A stretch of DNA of 64,000 nucleotides from Acidovorax radicis (GTDB lineage Bacteria; Pseudomonadota; Gammaproteobacteria; Burkholderiales; Burkholderiaceae_C), in contig NZ_CP075184.1 of the NCBI RefSeq assembly GCF_020510705.1, positions 186,001 through 250,000 of the forward strand. Reading direction: 5' to 3'. Made by a program: the position numbers and the translations under genes. Positions 42,974 through 51,257 of this stretch are shown here, one piece after another. A model generated the notes under the pieces. It saw only the letters and a program-made list of their open reading frames with translations, did no database searches and had not been told where the DNA came from. How positions within the stretch are numbered: position 1 is the stretch's first letter; every line of letters starts with the position of its first letter.

Positions 42974-43969
42974 TCAATCCACTTTTGCGCCCGTGGACTT
43001 GACCACGGCGGCCCAGCGTGTGATCTCACGCTCGATATGCGCCTGCAGCGCTTCGGGCGTGGAGCCCACGGGTTCGTAGCCGCCAGCGGCCATCTGCGCC
43101 TGCAGCTGGGGCTGGCGCAGTGCGGTGGCGATTTCGCGGCTCAGGCGCTGGGTGATCTCCGGCGGCGTGCCGGCCGGTGCGATCAGCGCATACCAGCCGG
43201 TCACGTCGAAGCCGGCGATGCCCTGCTCCTGCACCGTCGCCACTTCGGGCGCCAGGGCCGAGCGCTGCGGGCTGGTGGCGGCCAGCGCATGCATGCGCCC
43301 GCCACGGATGTGTGGCATGGAGGTGGAAATGCTGTCGAACGTGAGGTCGATGTCGCCAGCCAGCATGGCATTGACCACGCCAGCGCTGCCCTTGTAGGGC
43401 ACATGCGTCATCTTGACCCCCGCGATGCTGCTGAAATACTCGGCGGCCAGGTGCCCGGTGTTGCCGTTGCCGGCCGAGCCAAAGGTGAGCTTGCCCGGCG
43501 CTGCCTTCGCCGCCTGGATCAGTTCCTGCATGTTCCGGGCAGGCAGCTTGCCGCTGGCCGCCACCACCATGGGCAGGTTGGCCACCAACGACACGGGCGC
43601 GAAGTCCTTGCGCGTGTCGTAAGGCAGCTTGGGGTAAAGGCTGTCATTGATGGCATGCGCGGCCAGCACCATGAGCACGGTGTAGCCATCGGGCTTGGCC
43701 CGCGCCACATACTGCGAGGCCAGCGTGCCGCCCGCGCCGGGCTTGTATTCCAGCACCACGGTCTGCCCCAGCTGCTGCTGCAGCTGCATGGCCAGCGGCC
43801 GGCCCAGCAGGTCGGCGCTGCCGCCGGGTGGGTAGGGAATCACCAGCTGTATGGGCTTGGCGGGCCAGGGGTCTGCGGCCTGGGCTGCGGGCGCCAGCAG
43901 GGCGGTGGCGCTCAGCGTCAGGGTGGCAAGCACGGCGCGGCGCCGCCGGGTGGAGTGGGGCATGGGCAT
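42974..43969 (-). CDS. Bug/TctC-family periplasmic solute receptor
   Basis: A 331-residue receptor. The leader RRRRAVLATLTLSATALLAP ends near AQAAD. Ligand loop PIQLVIPYPPGGSADLLGR, then GYTVLMVLAAHAIND, MTHVPYKGSAGVVNAMLAG. GGAGAC precedes the ATG at 43969; a second ATG two codons on is also possible. It lies 30 bp after the acyl-CoA ligase gene, the same ligase-receptor pairing as at 13818-15333. Confidence 0.92.
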   Translation of the reverse strand: MPMPHSTRRRRAVLATLTLSATALLAPAAQAADPWPAKPIQLVIPYPPGGSADLLGRPLAMQLQQQLGQTVVLEYKPGAGGTLASQYVARAKPDGYTVLMVLAAHAINDSLYPKLPYDTRKDFAPVSLVANLPMVVAASGKLPARNMQELIQAAKAAPGKLTFGSAGNGNTGHLAAEYFSSIAGVKMTHVPYKGSAGVVNAMLAGDIDLTFDSISTSMPHIRGGRMHALAATSPQRSALAPEVATVQEQGIAGFDVTGWYALIAPAGTPPEITQRLSREIATALRQPQLQAQMAAGGYEPVGSTPEALQAHIEREITRWAAVVKSTGAKVD

Positions 43970-43999
43970 GGCGGTCTCCTGATCGGGGTGGGGAAAAAG

Positions 44000-45568
44000 T
44001 CAGTCGTTCACGGGGGTGGTCTGCAGGTACTGCTCGCGCAGCGTGCGTTTGAGCACCTTGCCGATCTCGCTGCGCGGCAGGCGTTCGGTCAGTTGCAAGT
44101 CGGCCACGCGCTGGGTCTTGCCCACGCGGGCGTTGAGCCAGTCGCGCAGCTCTGCGGCCGTGGGCTGCGTGCCCGCCAGCGGCACCACATAGGCGACGGG
44201 GGTCTCACCCCACTGCTCGGAAGGCACGCCCACCACGGCGCACTCAGCCACTTGCGGGTGCTGGCACAGCACGCTCTCGATATCGCTTGGGTAGACGTTG
44301 AAGCCGCCCGTGATGATCATGTCCTTCTTGCGGTCGCCGAGCACGATGAAGCCGTCCGCATCCAGCCGTCCCACGTCGCCGCTGCGGATGTAGCGCCGGC
44401 CTTCTGCGTCAAACCACTCGGCCTCGCGCGTCTTGTCGGGCAGGCGGTAGTAGCCACTCATCATGCCGGCCGAGCGGCCGACGATTTCGCCCTGCTCGCC
44501 CAGCGGCAACTCGCGCCCCTGCTCGTCGATGAAGCGGATGTCGGCGCCCTCACCGGGGCGGCCCACGGTGTGCAGCTTGGTCGGATGGTCATGGCAGTGC
44601 AGCTCGCAGCGCACGCCGCCCTCGGTCATGCCGTAGTACTCGATGAGCCGGCCGGGCCAGCGCCGCAGCACCTCGGCCTTGAGCGTGGCGCTGAAAGGCG
44701 CGCTGGTGCAGAACTTGTGCTGCAGCCGGCTCAAGTCGGTGCGGTTGAAATCCGGGCAGGCCATGAGGCGCTGGTACTGCACGGGCACCAGCATGGTGTG
44801 GGTGGCGCCGTGCTGCTCGGCCAGCGCCAGGTAGCGCGCGGCGTCGAACTTGCGCATCAGCACCAGCGTGCCGCCCAGCGCCAGTGTGGGCAGCGCCGCC
44901 ACCAGCGTGGTGTTGGAATACAGTGGCGTGGCACACAGCGAGACGGCATCGGGCCCGTAGCCATTGATGACGGCGCGACGCACATGGGCCCAGCGCATGG
45001 CCCAGGATTGCACGATGCCCTTGGGCACGCCCGTGGTGCCCGAGGAATAGATCACGTTGAACGGCCAGTCGGGCGCGGGGGCTATGGGTGCGGGCGCCGC
45101 ATTCCCGGGGGCCAGCCACAGAGACCAGGGCTCGCCCGCCTCGGGCGCATCGTCCAGCGCCACGCAGCGCAGTGCGGCGCCCGCGTGCAGCGGCCATTGC
45201 GCGGCCACCTCGCGGTCACGCAGCACCAGGCGCGCGCCGCAGTTGTCCAGCATGGCGCTCAGGTGCTCGGCCGTGGCCGATGGCGCCAGCGGTGCCACGG
45301 CCACGCCAGCGCGCAAAGCGCCCAGGTAAGCCAGCACATATTCGATGGAGGTCCCGGCGCAGAGGGCCACCACGTCGCCGGGCCGCAGGCCGCCCTGCTG
45401 CAGGCTGGTGGCCACGCGGTCCATGCCGGTGCACAAGGCGGTGAAGTCGAGGCTGCGCCCGTCTAGGACCAGGGCGGTGTGGTGCGGGCGGTGCACGGCT
45501 TGCTGCGCAATCAGTTCGGGCAGCGATCCGAAGGGCTGCGCCAGCAGCTGTTCAATGTCTTGGTGCAT
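44000..45568 (-). CDS. AMP-forming acyl-CoA ligase
   Basis: A 522-residue ANL-superfamily ligase. P-loop VIYSSGTTGVPKGI, A5 block EYYGMTEGGVRCE, hinge RSGDVGRLDADGFIVLGDRK, then DMIITGGFNVYPSDIE and the catalytic Lys in LPRSEIGKVLKRTL. ATGs at 45580 and 45568 are both possible; the second is closer to the family start. It opens the 42407-45568 operon, with Bug receptor and thioesterase behind it. The substrate is an unknown carboxylic acid. Confidence 0.92.
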   Translation of the reverse strand: MHQDIEQLLAQPFGSLPELIAQQAVHRPHHTALVLDGRSLDFTALCTGMDRVATSLQQGGLRPGDVVALCAGTSIEYVLAYLGALRAGVAVAPLAPSATAEHLSAMLDNCGARLVLRDREVAAQWPLHAGAALRCVALDDAPEAGEPWSLWLAPGNAAPAPIAPAPDWPFNVIYSSGTTGVPKGIVQSWAMRWAHVRRAVINGYGPDAVSLCATPLYSNTTLVAALPTLALGGTLVLMRKFDAARYLALAEQHGATHTMLVPVQYQRLMACPDFNRTDLSRLQHKFCTSAPFSATLKAEVLRRWPGRLIEYYGMTEGGVRCELHCHDHPTKLHTVGRPGEGADIRFIDEQGRELPLGEQGEIVGRSAGMMSGYYRLPDKTREAEWFDAEGRRYIRSGDVGRLDADGFIVLGDRKKDMIITGGFNVYPSDIESVLCQHPQVAECAVVGVPSEQWGETPVAYVVPLAGTQPTAAELRDWLNARVGKTQRVADLQLTERLPRSEIGKVLKRTLREQYLQTTPVND

Positions 45569-45965
45569 GGAAGCCACCATAGCCAAGCCTGCCGCGATGT
45601 GTACCTAGGGTTTGGGAGCGAATCGCTTTGCCTTTGGAAAAGCCCCACTTTTGTGCCCACAAAGCAGGGCGGCGCTGGGGGGCGAGCGGCCTGTCGCGCC
45701 CCAGCGTTGGTCTGACGGGGCGCGTCAGTCGGCGCTTGGTCCATGGGCTCTCGCAGGGACCAGGGCTAGGGGCCATTGGCGCCGCGCGTGGGTTGCGGCA
45801 AACGGGGGCAAACCGTGGCAAACCCATGGTGGCTAAGGGCTTGCGCTCGCGGCGGGCCAACCAGCGGTCGCCGTACACCTTGTCGCTGTGGGTCATCCGT
45901 TGGCTGGCCCTGATCGGGCACCGGCCCAGCGGCCCGCGCAGCCCGGCTTCTTACAATAGCGGGCT
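45569..45965. other. 397-bp gap between divergent ligase and metH genes
   Basis: I see no supported gene. Open frames here give low-complexity Arg/Gly-rich translations. The right end carries TACAAT (45952-45957) just before metH. The left part should hold the promoter of the ligase operon, but no clear -35/-10 pair stands out. Confidence 0.4.
45952..45957 (+). promoter_or_regulatory. Candidate -10 element (TACAAT) of metH
   Basis: TACAAT ends eight bases before the ATG at 45966. There is no ribosome site in the gap, so a leaderless transcript is likely. No good -35 hexamer is visible at the expected distance. Confidence 0.4.
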
Positions 45966-47030
45966 ATGCAAGCCCTCCACTACACCCGCGCCGCGCAATT
46001 GCCCGACATCCTCGCCCAACGCATCGTCATCCTCGACGGCGCCACGGGCACCATGATCCAGCGCTTCAAGCTGGGCGAGGCGCAGTACCGGGGCGAGGGC
46101 TACACCGGGCCCGATGGCGCGGGCGACCGGTTCAAGGACTTTCCGCGCGACGTGAAGGGCAACAACGAGCTGCTCAGCATCACGCGGCCCGATGTGATCC
46201 GTGACATCCACGAGCGGTATCTGGCCGCAGGCGCCGACCTCATCGAGACCAACACCTTCGGCGCCACCACCATCGCGCAGGAGGACTACAAGATGGCCCA
46301 CCTGGCGCGCGAGATGAACCTCAAATCGGCCCAGCTGGCACGCGCCGCCTGCGACAAATACAGCACGCCCGACAAGCCCCGCTTTGTGGCCGGCGCCCTG
46401 GGCCCCACGCCCAAGACGGCCAGCATCAGCCCCGACGTGAACGACCCCGGCGCCCGCAACATCGACTTTGAAACCCTGCGCGCTGCCTACTACGAGCAGA
46501 CCGAAGCGCTGGTCGAAGGTGGGGCCGACGTGCTGCTGGTCGAGACCATCTTCGACACCTTGAACGCCAAGGCCGCGCTGTTCGCCATCGATGAATTCTT
46601 TGAGAACAGCGGCCAGCGCCTGCCGCTCATCATCAGCGGCACCGTCACTGACGCCTCGGGCCGCATCCTGAGCGGCCAGACCGTGACTGCCTTCTGGCAC
46701 AGCGTGCGCCACTCGCGCCCCCTGGCCATTGGCCTGAACTGCGCCCTGGGCGCCACGCTGATGCGCCCCTACATTCAGGAGCTGAACCGTGTGGCCGAGG
46801 ACACGTTCATCAGCTGCTACCCCAATGCCGGCCTGCCCAACCCGATGAGCGACACCGGCTTTGACGAGACCCCCGAGATCACCAGCCGCCTGGTGCACGA
46901 GTTCGCGGCCGAGGGGCTGGTCAACATTCTGGGTGGCTGCTGCGGCACCACGCCCGACCACATCGGCGCCATCGCCCGTGCGGTGGAGAACGTGCCCACG
47001 CGCAAGATGTTTTACCCCGCAGAAGCCTAG
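45966..47030 (+). CDS. metH: Methionine synthase, stand-alone homocysteine-binding domain
   Basis: A 354-residue TIM-barrel homocysteine S-methyltransferase domain. It shows [25 protein letters not shown] and the zinc-binding cysteines Cys259 (IGLNCALGA) and Cys325-Cys326 (LGGCCGTTP). Full MetH has about 1,200 residues; here the protein stops after this module with a clean TAG. Betaproteobacteria often split MetH, the folate, B12 and reactivation domains being in a second gene, but that gene is not in the next 17 kb. The role is transfer of the methyl group from methylcobalamin on its partner to homocysteine. Homology begins at the ATG. Confidence 0.92.
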   Translation: MQALHYTRAAQLPDILAQRIVILDGATGTMIQRFKLGEAQYRGEGYTGPDGAGDRFKDFPRDVKGNNELLSITRPDVIRDIHERYLAAGADLIETNTFGATTIAQEDYKMAHLAREMNLKSAQLARAACDKYSTPDKPRFVAGALGPTPKTASISPDVNDPGARNIDFETLRAAYYEQTEALVEGGADVLLVETIFDTLNAKAALFAIDEFFENSGQRLPLIISGTVTDASGRILSGQTVTAFWHSVRHSRPLAIGLNCALGATLMRPYIQELNRVAEDTFISCYPNAGLPNPMSDTGFDETPEITSRLVHEFAAEGLVNILGGCCGTTPDHIGAIARAVENVPTRKMFYPAEA

Positions 47031-47037
47031 AGTAGCG

Positions 47038-47140
47038 GCCCCCCTGAGTCGCCTGCGGCGCCTTCCCCCAAGGGGGACGCCACTAGCGCGGCGGGGCGGC
47101 CCTTGCGCGGTGGCCGCTGGCTTGGGTCACGCCAGTTTCG
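47038..47140 (+). repeat. Type-B 3'-end repeat, copy 6
   Basis: Eight bases after the metH stop, on the plus strand, matching its gene's orientation. It keeps CCCCCTGAGTCGCC, GGCGCCTTCCCCCAAGGGGGA and GCGGGGCGGCCCTTGCGCGG, but the central hairpin loop is shortened. Confidence 0.7.
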
Positions 47141-47207
47141 AGCGTGATGCGGCGTGCAACGTGCATCCGAGGAGAGGGGAATCGCGGTGAGTGAATGGTT
47201 TGTAGGA

Positions 47208-47272
47208 AAATTGGCTTGTAGCGCTTGATGGTCAAGCGCTACAAGCTATCTAATTAATAGCAATAAAGCTGC
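47208..47272. repeat. Type-A short palindromic repeat, copy 10
   Basis: GCTTGTAGCGCTTGA-TGG-TCAAGCGCTACAAGC is a perfect 15+15 inverted repeat, the most symmetrical copy, followed by TATCTAATTAATAGC. It lies between metH and ttcA, about 45 bases before the ttcA start, and could shape the ttcA leader. Confidence 0.85.
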
Positions 47273-47313
47273 ATTGATGTGCGGCAACCCTGTGCCGTCC
47301 CAGGCAGCCCACC

Positions 47314-48264
47314 ATGATCGACCACGCCATCTCGCCTGCTGACACGGCCCCTGCTGCCGACGACACCGCCGCTGACAAAGCCGCCGCCCACGCCGCGCTC
47401 AAGCTCGAAAAGCGCCTGGTGCGCCAGGTGGCCCAGGCCATTGGCGACTTTGGCCTGATTGAAGACGGCGATAAGGTGATGGTGTGTGTGTCGGGCGGCA
47501 AAGACAGCTACGGCCTGCTCGACGTGCTGCGCATGCTGCAGCAGCGCAACGGCAACCGCTTTGAGCTGATCGCCGTCAACCTCGACCAGAAGCAGCCCGG
47601 CTTTCCGGCCCATGTGTTGCCCGAGTATTTGACGAAGGTGGGTGTGCCTTTCCACATCGAAACGCAGGACACCTACAGCGTCGTCAAGGAGCACATCCCC
47701 GAGGGCAAGACCATGTGCAGCCTGTGCAGCCGCCTGCGCCGGGGCATCCTTTACCGTGTGGCCGACGAGCTGGGTGCCACCAAGATCGCCCTGGGCCACC
47801 ACCGCGACGACATGCTGCAGACGTTCTTCCTCAACATGTTCTTTGGCGGCAAGCTCAAGGGCATGCCGCCCAAGGTGCAAAGCGACCGGGGCGACCACCT
47901 CATCATCCGCCCCCTGGCCTATGTGGCCGAAGACGACCTCACGCGCTGGGCCGACATCCGCAACTTCCCCATCATCCCCTGCTCCCTGTGCGGCAGCCAG
48001 GAGAACCTGCAGCGCAAGCAGATCGGCCAGATGCTGCGCGACTGGCAGCAGCTCTACCCTGGCCGCATCGAGAACATGGCCGTGGCGCTGCGCAACCTGG
48101 TGCCTTCGCACTTCATGGACCCGCGCCAGTTCGACTTCAAGGGGTTGGTACCCAACGGCGTGGCCGACGCCGATGGCGACAAGGCCTTTGACGCCGAAGA
48201 ATTGCCCGCGCAGGCCGTGGGCATGCTCGCGGGCTTGCCGCTGATGCCCGCCATGCCCCGCTGA
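47314..48264 (+). CDS. ttcA: tRNA 2-thiocytidine biosynthesis protein TtcA
   Basis: A 316-residue PP-loop ATPase that thiolates cytidine 32 in the anticodon loop of certain tRNAs. The PP motif is [11 protein letters not shown] (residues 60-70). The cysteine pairs that hold the iron-sulfur cluster are [12 protein letters not shown] and [15 protein letters not shown], and [14 protein letters not shown] is the conserved central block. The first 28 residues are Ala/Asp-rich and variable. Length agrees with the family. It is 35 bp upstream of trhP and probably cotranscribed with it, both acting on the tRNA anticodon region. Confidence 0.96.
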   Translation: MIDHAISPADTAPAADDTAADKAAAHAALKLEKRLVRQVAQAIGDFGLIEDGDKVMVCVSGGKDSYGLLDVLRMLQQRNGNRFELIAVNLDQKQPGFPAHVLPEYLTKVGVPFHIETQDTYSVVKEHIPEGKTMCSLCSRLRRGILYRVADELGATKIALGHHRDDMLQTFFLNMFFGGKLKGMPPKVQSDRGDHLIIRPLAYVAEDDLTRWADIRNFPIIPCSLCGSQENLQRKQIGQMLRDWQQLYPGRIENMAVALRNLVPSHFMDPRQFDFKGLVPNGVADADGDKAFDAEELPAQAVGMLAGLPLMPAMPR

Positions 48265-48299
48265 ACCTGACACCGACGATTTTTAGATTGGGCCACCCC

Positions 48300-49739
48300 A
48301 TGACCATCCTCAAAGCCCCCGAACTGCTGCTGCCCGCTGGCTCGCTTGACAAGATGCGCGCCGCCTACGACTTTGGCGCCGACGCCGTGTACGCCGGCCA
48401 GCCGCGCTACTCCTTGCGCGCGCGCAACAACGAGTTCCGCCTGGAGCAGATCAAGCAAGGCATCGATGAGGCGCACGCACGCGGCAAGAAGTTCTTTGTG
48501 ACCAGCAACCTGATTGCGCACAACGACAAGATCCGCACCTACCTGCGCGACATCGAGCCCGTGATCGACTGCCAACCCGACGCCCTCATCATGGCCGACG
48601 CGGGCCTGATCATGATGGTCAAGGAAAAGTGGCCCGAGCAGGTGGTGCACCTCTCAGTGCAGGCCAACACCACCAACTGGGCGGCGGTGAAGTTCTGGCA
48701 AAAGATGGGTGTGGAGCGCATCATCCTCTCGCGCGAACTGAGCCTGGACGAGATCGAAAAGATCCGCCAGGAATGCCCTGATATGGAGCTGGAAGTGTTC
48801 GTGCACGGCGCGCTGTGCATCGCGTACTCGGGCCGCTGTTTGCTCAGCGGCTACTTCAACCACCGCGACCCCAATCAGGGCACCTGCACCAACGCCTGCC
48901 GCTGGAACTACGCCACGCACGACGCCGACATCGACCCCACCACCGGCGAAGCCATTGCGCAGAAGATGGAAGGCGACTTCAACTTCGAGGCCGCGCAGCA
49001 AAAGGCCGAGCAGGCCTTTGCATCGACCACCGGCAACGGCGAGCGCCACCCCAAGGCCGACAAGGTCTACCTGATCGAAGAGGCCGGCCGCCCCGGGCAA
49101 ATGATGCCCATCATGGAAGACGAGCACGGCACCTACATCATGAACAGCAAGGACCTGCGCGCGGTGGAGCACGTGGCCCGCCTCACGCAGATCGGTGTGG
49201 ATTCGCTCAAGATCGAAGGCCGCACCAAGAGCCTGTACTACGTGGCCCGCACCGCCCAGGTCTACCGCCGCGCGATTGACGACGCCGTGGCCGGCCGCCC
49301 CTTCAACCCCGAGCTGCTGATTGAGCTGGAAGGCCTGTCCAACCGCGGCTACACCGGCGGCCTGCTGGAGCGCCGCCCCAGCAACGACTACCAGAACTAC
49401 ATCAACGGCCACTCGGCAACGCAGCGCAGCCAGTATGTGGGCGAGGTGCTGGGTGCCGAGGGGCAGGCCGATGTGGGCCTGTTAGGCGATTGGGTGTTGG
49501 TGGAAACCAAGAACCACTTTGCCGTGGGCGACCTGATTGAGGTGGTGCACCCGAGTGGGAATATCACGGTGCGGCTGGAGCAGATGCGTGACGTGCTCGG
49601 CCAGAGCGTTCAGGTGGCGCAGGGGAATCCGGTGCGGGTGTGGATTCAGTTGGCTGGGCGGTACAGCGGGGCGTTGTTGGCGCGGGTGGTTGAGGGGCAG
49701 GCTGCATTGCCAGAAGCTGAAGTTGTGGTGGCTACGTAA
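48300..49739 (+). CDS. trhP: U32-family tRNA hydroxylation protein TrhP (YegQ)
   Basis: A 479-residue member of peptidase family U32. The family signature is complete: EVFVHGALCIAYSGRC followed by LLSGY, and LLLPAGSLDKMRAAYDFGAD opens the barrel. Cysteines in the signature and in GTCTNACRWNY bind the iron-sulfur cluster. E. coli YegQ, renamed TrhP, makes 5-hydroxyuridine at tRNA wobble position 34 with prephenate-derived chemistry; the family was once called protease without good evidence. The ATG at 48300 is preferred over a TTG four codons earlier. The 3' end is 16 bp from the convergent orphan gene. Confidence 0.9.
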   Translation: MTILKAPELLLPAGSLDKMRAAYDFGADAVYAGQPRYSLRARNNEFRLEQIKQGIDEAHARGKKFFVTSNLIAHNDKIRTYLRDIEPVIDCQPDALIMADAGLIMMVKEKWPEQVVHLSVQANTTNWAAVKFWQKMGVERIILSRELSLDEIEKIRQECPDMELEVFVHGALCIAYSGRCLLSGYFNHRDPNQGTCTNACRWNYATHDADIDPTTGEAIAQKMEGDFNFEAAQQKAEQAFASTTGNGERHPKADKVYLIEEAGRPGQMMPIMEDEHGTYIMNSKDLRAVEHVARLTQIGVDSLKIEGRTKSLYYVARTAQVYRRAIDDAVAGRPFNPELLIELEGLSNRGYTGGLLERRPSNDYQNYINGHSATQRSQYVGEVLGAEGQADVGLLGDWVLVETKNHFAVGDLIEVVHPSGNITVRLEQMRDVLGQSVQVAQGNPVRVWIQLAGRYSGALLARVVEGQAALPEAEVVVAT

Positions 49740-49755
49740 GCTCGTGGCCGAGGTA

Positions 49756-50967
49756 TTATTTTTTCGCCGCTTTCATGAGTTCGATGGCTAGGTCACTCAG
49801 TTTCTGAATGCTTATTGGCGGCTCAGCGGTGTGCTCAGGCGGTTGATTTCCAAAGTAGCGTTTGGTTAGTTCCTCGCGTATTTGATGTTTTCTATCGTCG
49901 GGCATCAGTTCGATGAAAGGTCCAAGGGACGCAAGCTCAAGTTCTGTTTGTCGCGCGCGGTCAGCGCTTGAGCGGTGTCTAGCTGACTCCTTGGCTGTAT
50001 ACCAAGCAGGCGTCGCAATGACGATGGCGTACATAAGCCGTATAAGAACTGACCATGCTGTTTCGGGGGAGAAGGGCTCGTGCCAAAATTTCCAGAACGT
50101 AGCTACCGCTATAACAATGCCTGCGGAAAAAAACGCAATCGTCATCCATCTCCAAATATCCGCCTGCGCCCCTTCCACATTCGCAATCTTTTGGTAGTTC
50201 CCTGTGATACCGGTATTGCCCACCACCTGAACTATTCGCGCGGCTTCTTCTTGGCTTGTCCGCAATGCATCGAGCCGCTCAGACTGAGTTTTCTCCGAGT
50301 CAGTTTGCAGGGTGGAGAAGTCAGCTCGAAGATCCTGCAGCATTGTTGAAAATGCAGCGACTCGTTCTGCTTCCTTTTCTGCGTACATTTGCTGTACGAC
50401 AGCGACTACTGACACGGCTTCAGCTTTTTGCTTGGCGACGGTCTCGCTGAGGCTCTCCAACTTGGCCTCTGCGTTGAGCACCTGCTGAGTCAGATCCATT
50501 TGGCGCGTACGCAAGCTATCACGTTCCACAACTAACTGCCGTACGGCATCCCGCGCAGTCTGAGTCGCTTGATTGACTACCTCAACAAGATCGGATTGAT
50601 CAAAGTCTCCTGCTGTCGGAATAGGTCCGAACGCCCAAAGCTGCGACATCACAACCTGTTCGATCTGAGCCTTCGCGTTTTGGATGTGCCCGTGGTTCCT
50701 ATTAGATTGGTAGTGCGTTAACTCGTTAAATATGGATTGGAAACTGTTCTGCAGTTGTGTCAGCCCGTACTCGCTAACCAGTAGCGCTGGGGTTCTTTCA
50801 AGCATTGAGCAGACAACTGCAACAGTAGCGAATGTTGTCTCAAGCGCGGTTGCGCTCGCATCATTGCTTAGCAAATCAGGGTCAGTGAATTCCGTCGACT
50901 TTCGTAATTCGGTCAGTCGCTCAAGCAAATTGCGAAGAGGGTGACTGGCGTACTCGGAAGAGTTCAT
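49756..50967 (-). CDS. Uncharacterised coiled-coil protein with two membrane helices
   Basis: A 403-residue protein of unknown family. Residues 1-125 are a mixed helical domain, about 130-245 is a long heptad-rich coiled coil (LTQQVLNAEAKLESLSETVA), two hydrophobic helices follow (about 274-293 and 304-323, with WKFWHEPFS between), and the C-terminal 80 residues are charged. Both tails are probably cytoplasmic. The ATG at 50967 has GGGAAAG upstream. The base composition is markedly more A/T-rich than all neighbours, and the gene is a single convergent insert after trhP. This suggests recent gain; a defence or stress role is conceivable but not shown. Confidence 0.8.
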   Translation of the reverse strand: MNSSEYASHPLRNLLERLTELRKSTEFTDPDLLSNDASATALETTFATVAVVCSMLERTPALLVSEYGLTQLQNSFQSIFNELTHYQSNRNHGHIQNAKAQIEQVVMSQLWAFGPIPTAGDFDQSDLVEVVNQATQTARDAVRQLVVERDSLRTRQMDLTQQVLNAEAKLESLSETVAKQKAEAVSVVAVVQQMYAEKEAERVAAFSTMLQDLRADFSTLQTDSEKTQSERLDALRTSQEEAARIVQVVGNTGITGNYQKIANVEGAQADIWRWMTIAFFSAGIVIAVATFWKFWHEPFSPETAWSVLIRLMYAIVIATPAWYTAKESARHRSSADRARQTELELASLGPFIELMPDDRKHQIREELTKRYFGNQPPEHTAEPPISIQKLSDLAIELMKAAKK

Positions 50968-51257
50968 GTGTTCGCTTTCCCCATGATCGTGGGTATCTGT
51001 GTTCCGCAGAATTGCCGCATATTCTTTGGCTCGCCAAGAATTGATGGCAATCAATATTTGCGGTCCAAGCATTGCGCATTGAAATTTCAACGTAACCGTG
51101 CACAAAGTTTGGCAAAACTATAGCTCGCGAAGCCGCATTGCCATAGCTTGACTTGTGTGAGCCCCAGATCGGCCCGGTGAGACGCACCGCCCGCATAGTG
51201 TCAACCTGTTCACGTCACCGGAATCGTTCCAGAATCCCGCATCCCCTCTCACTCCGC

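Noticed and set aside
42578-45466. 962-codon open frame on the plus strand, the longest in the window
   Set aside because: It lies opposite thioesterase, Bug and ligase genes with clear catalytic motifs; its Ala/Gly/His-rich translation has no recognisable domain.
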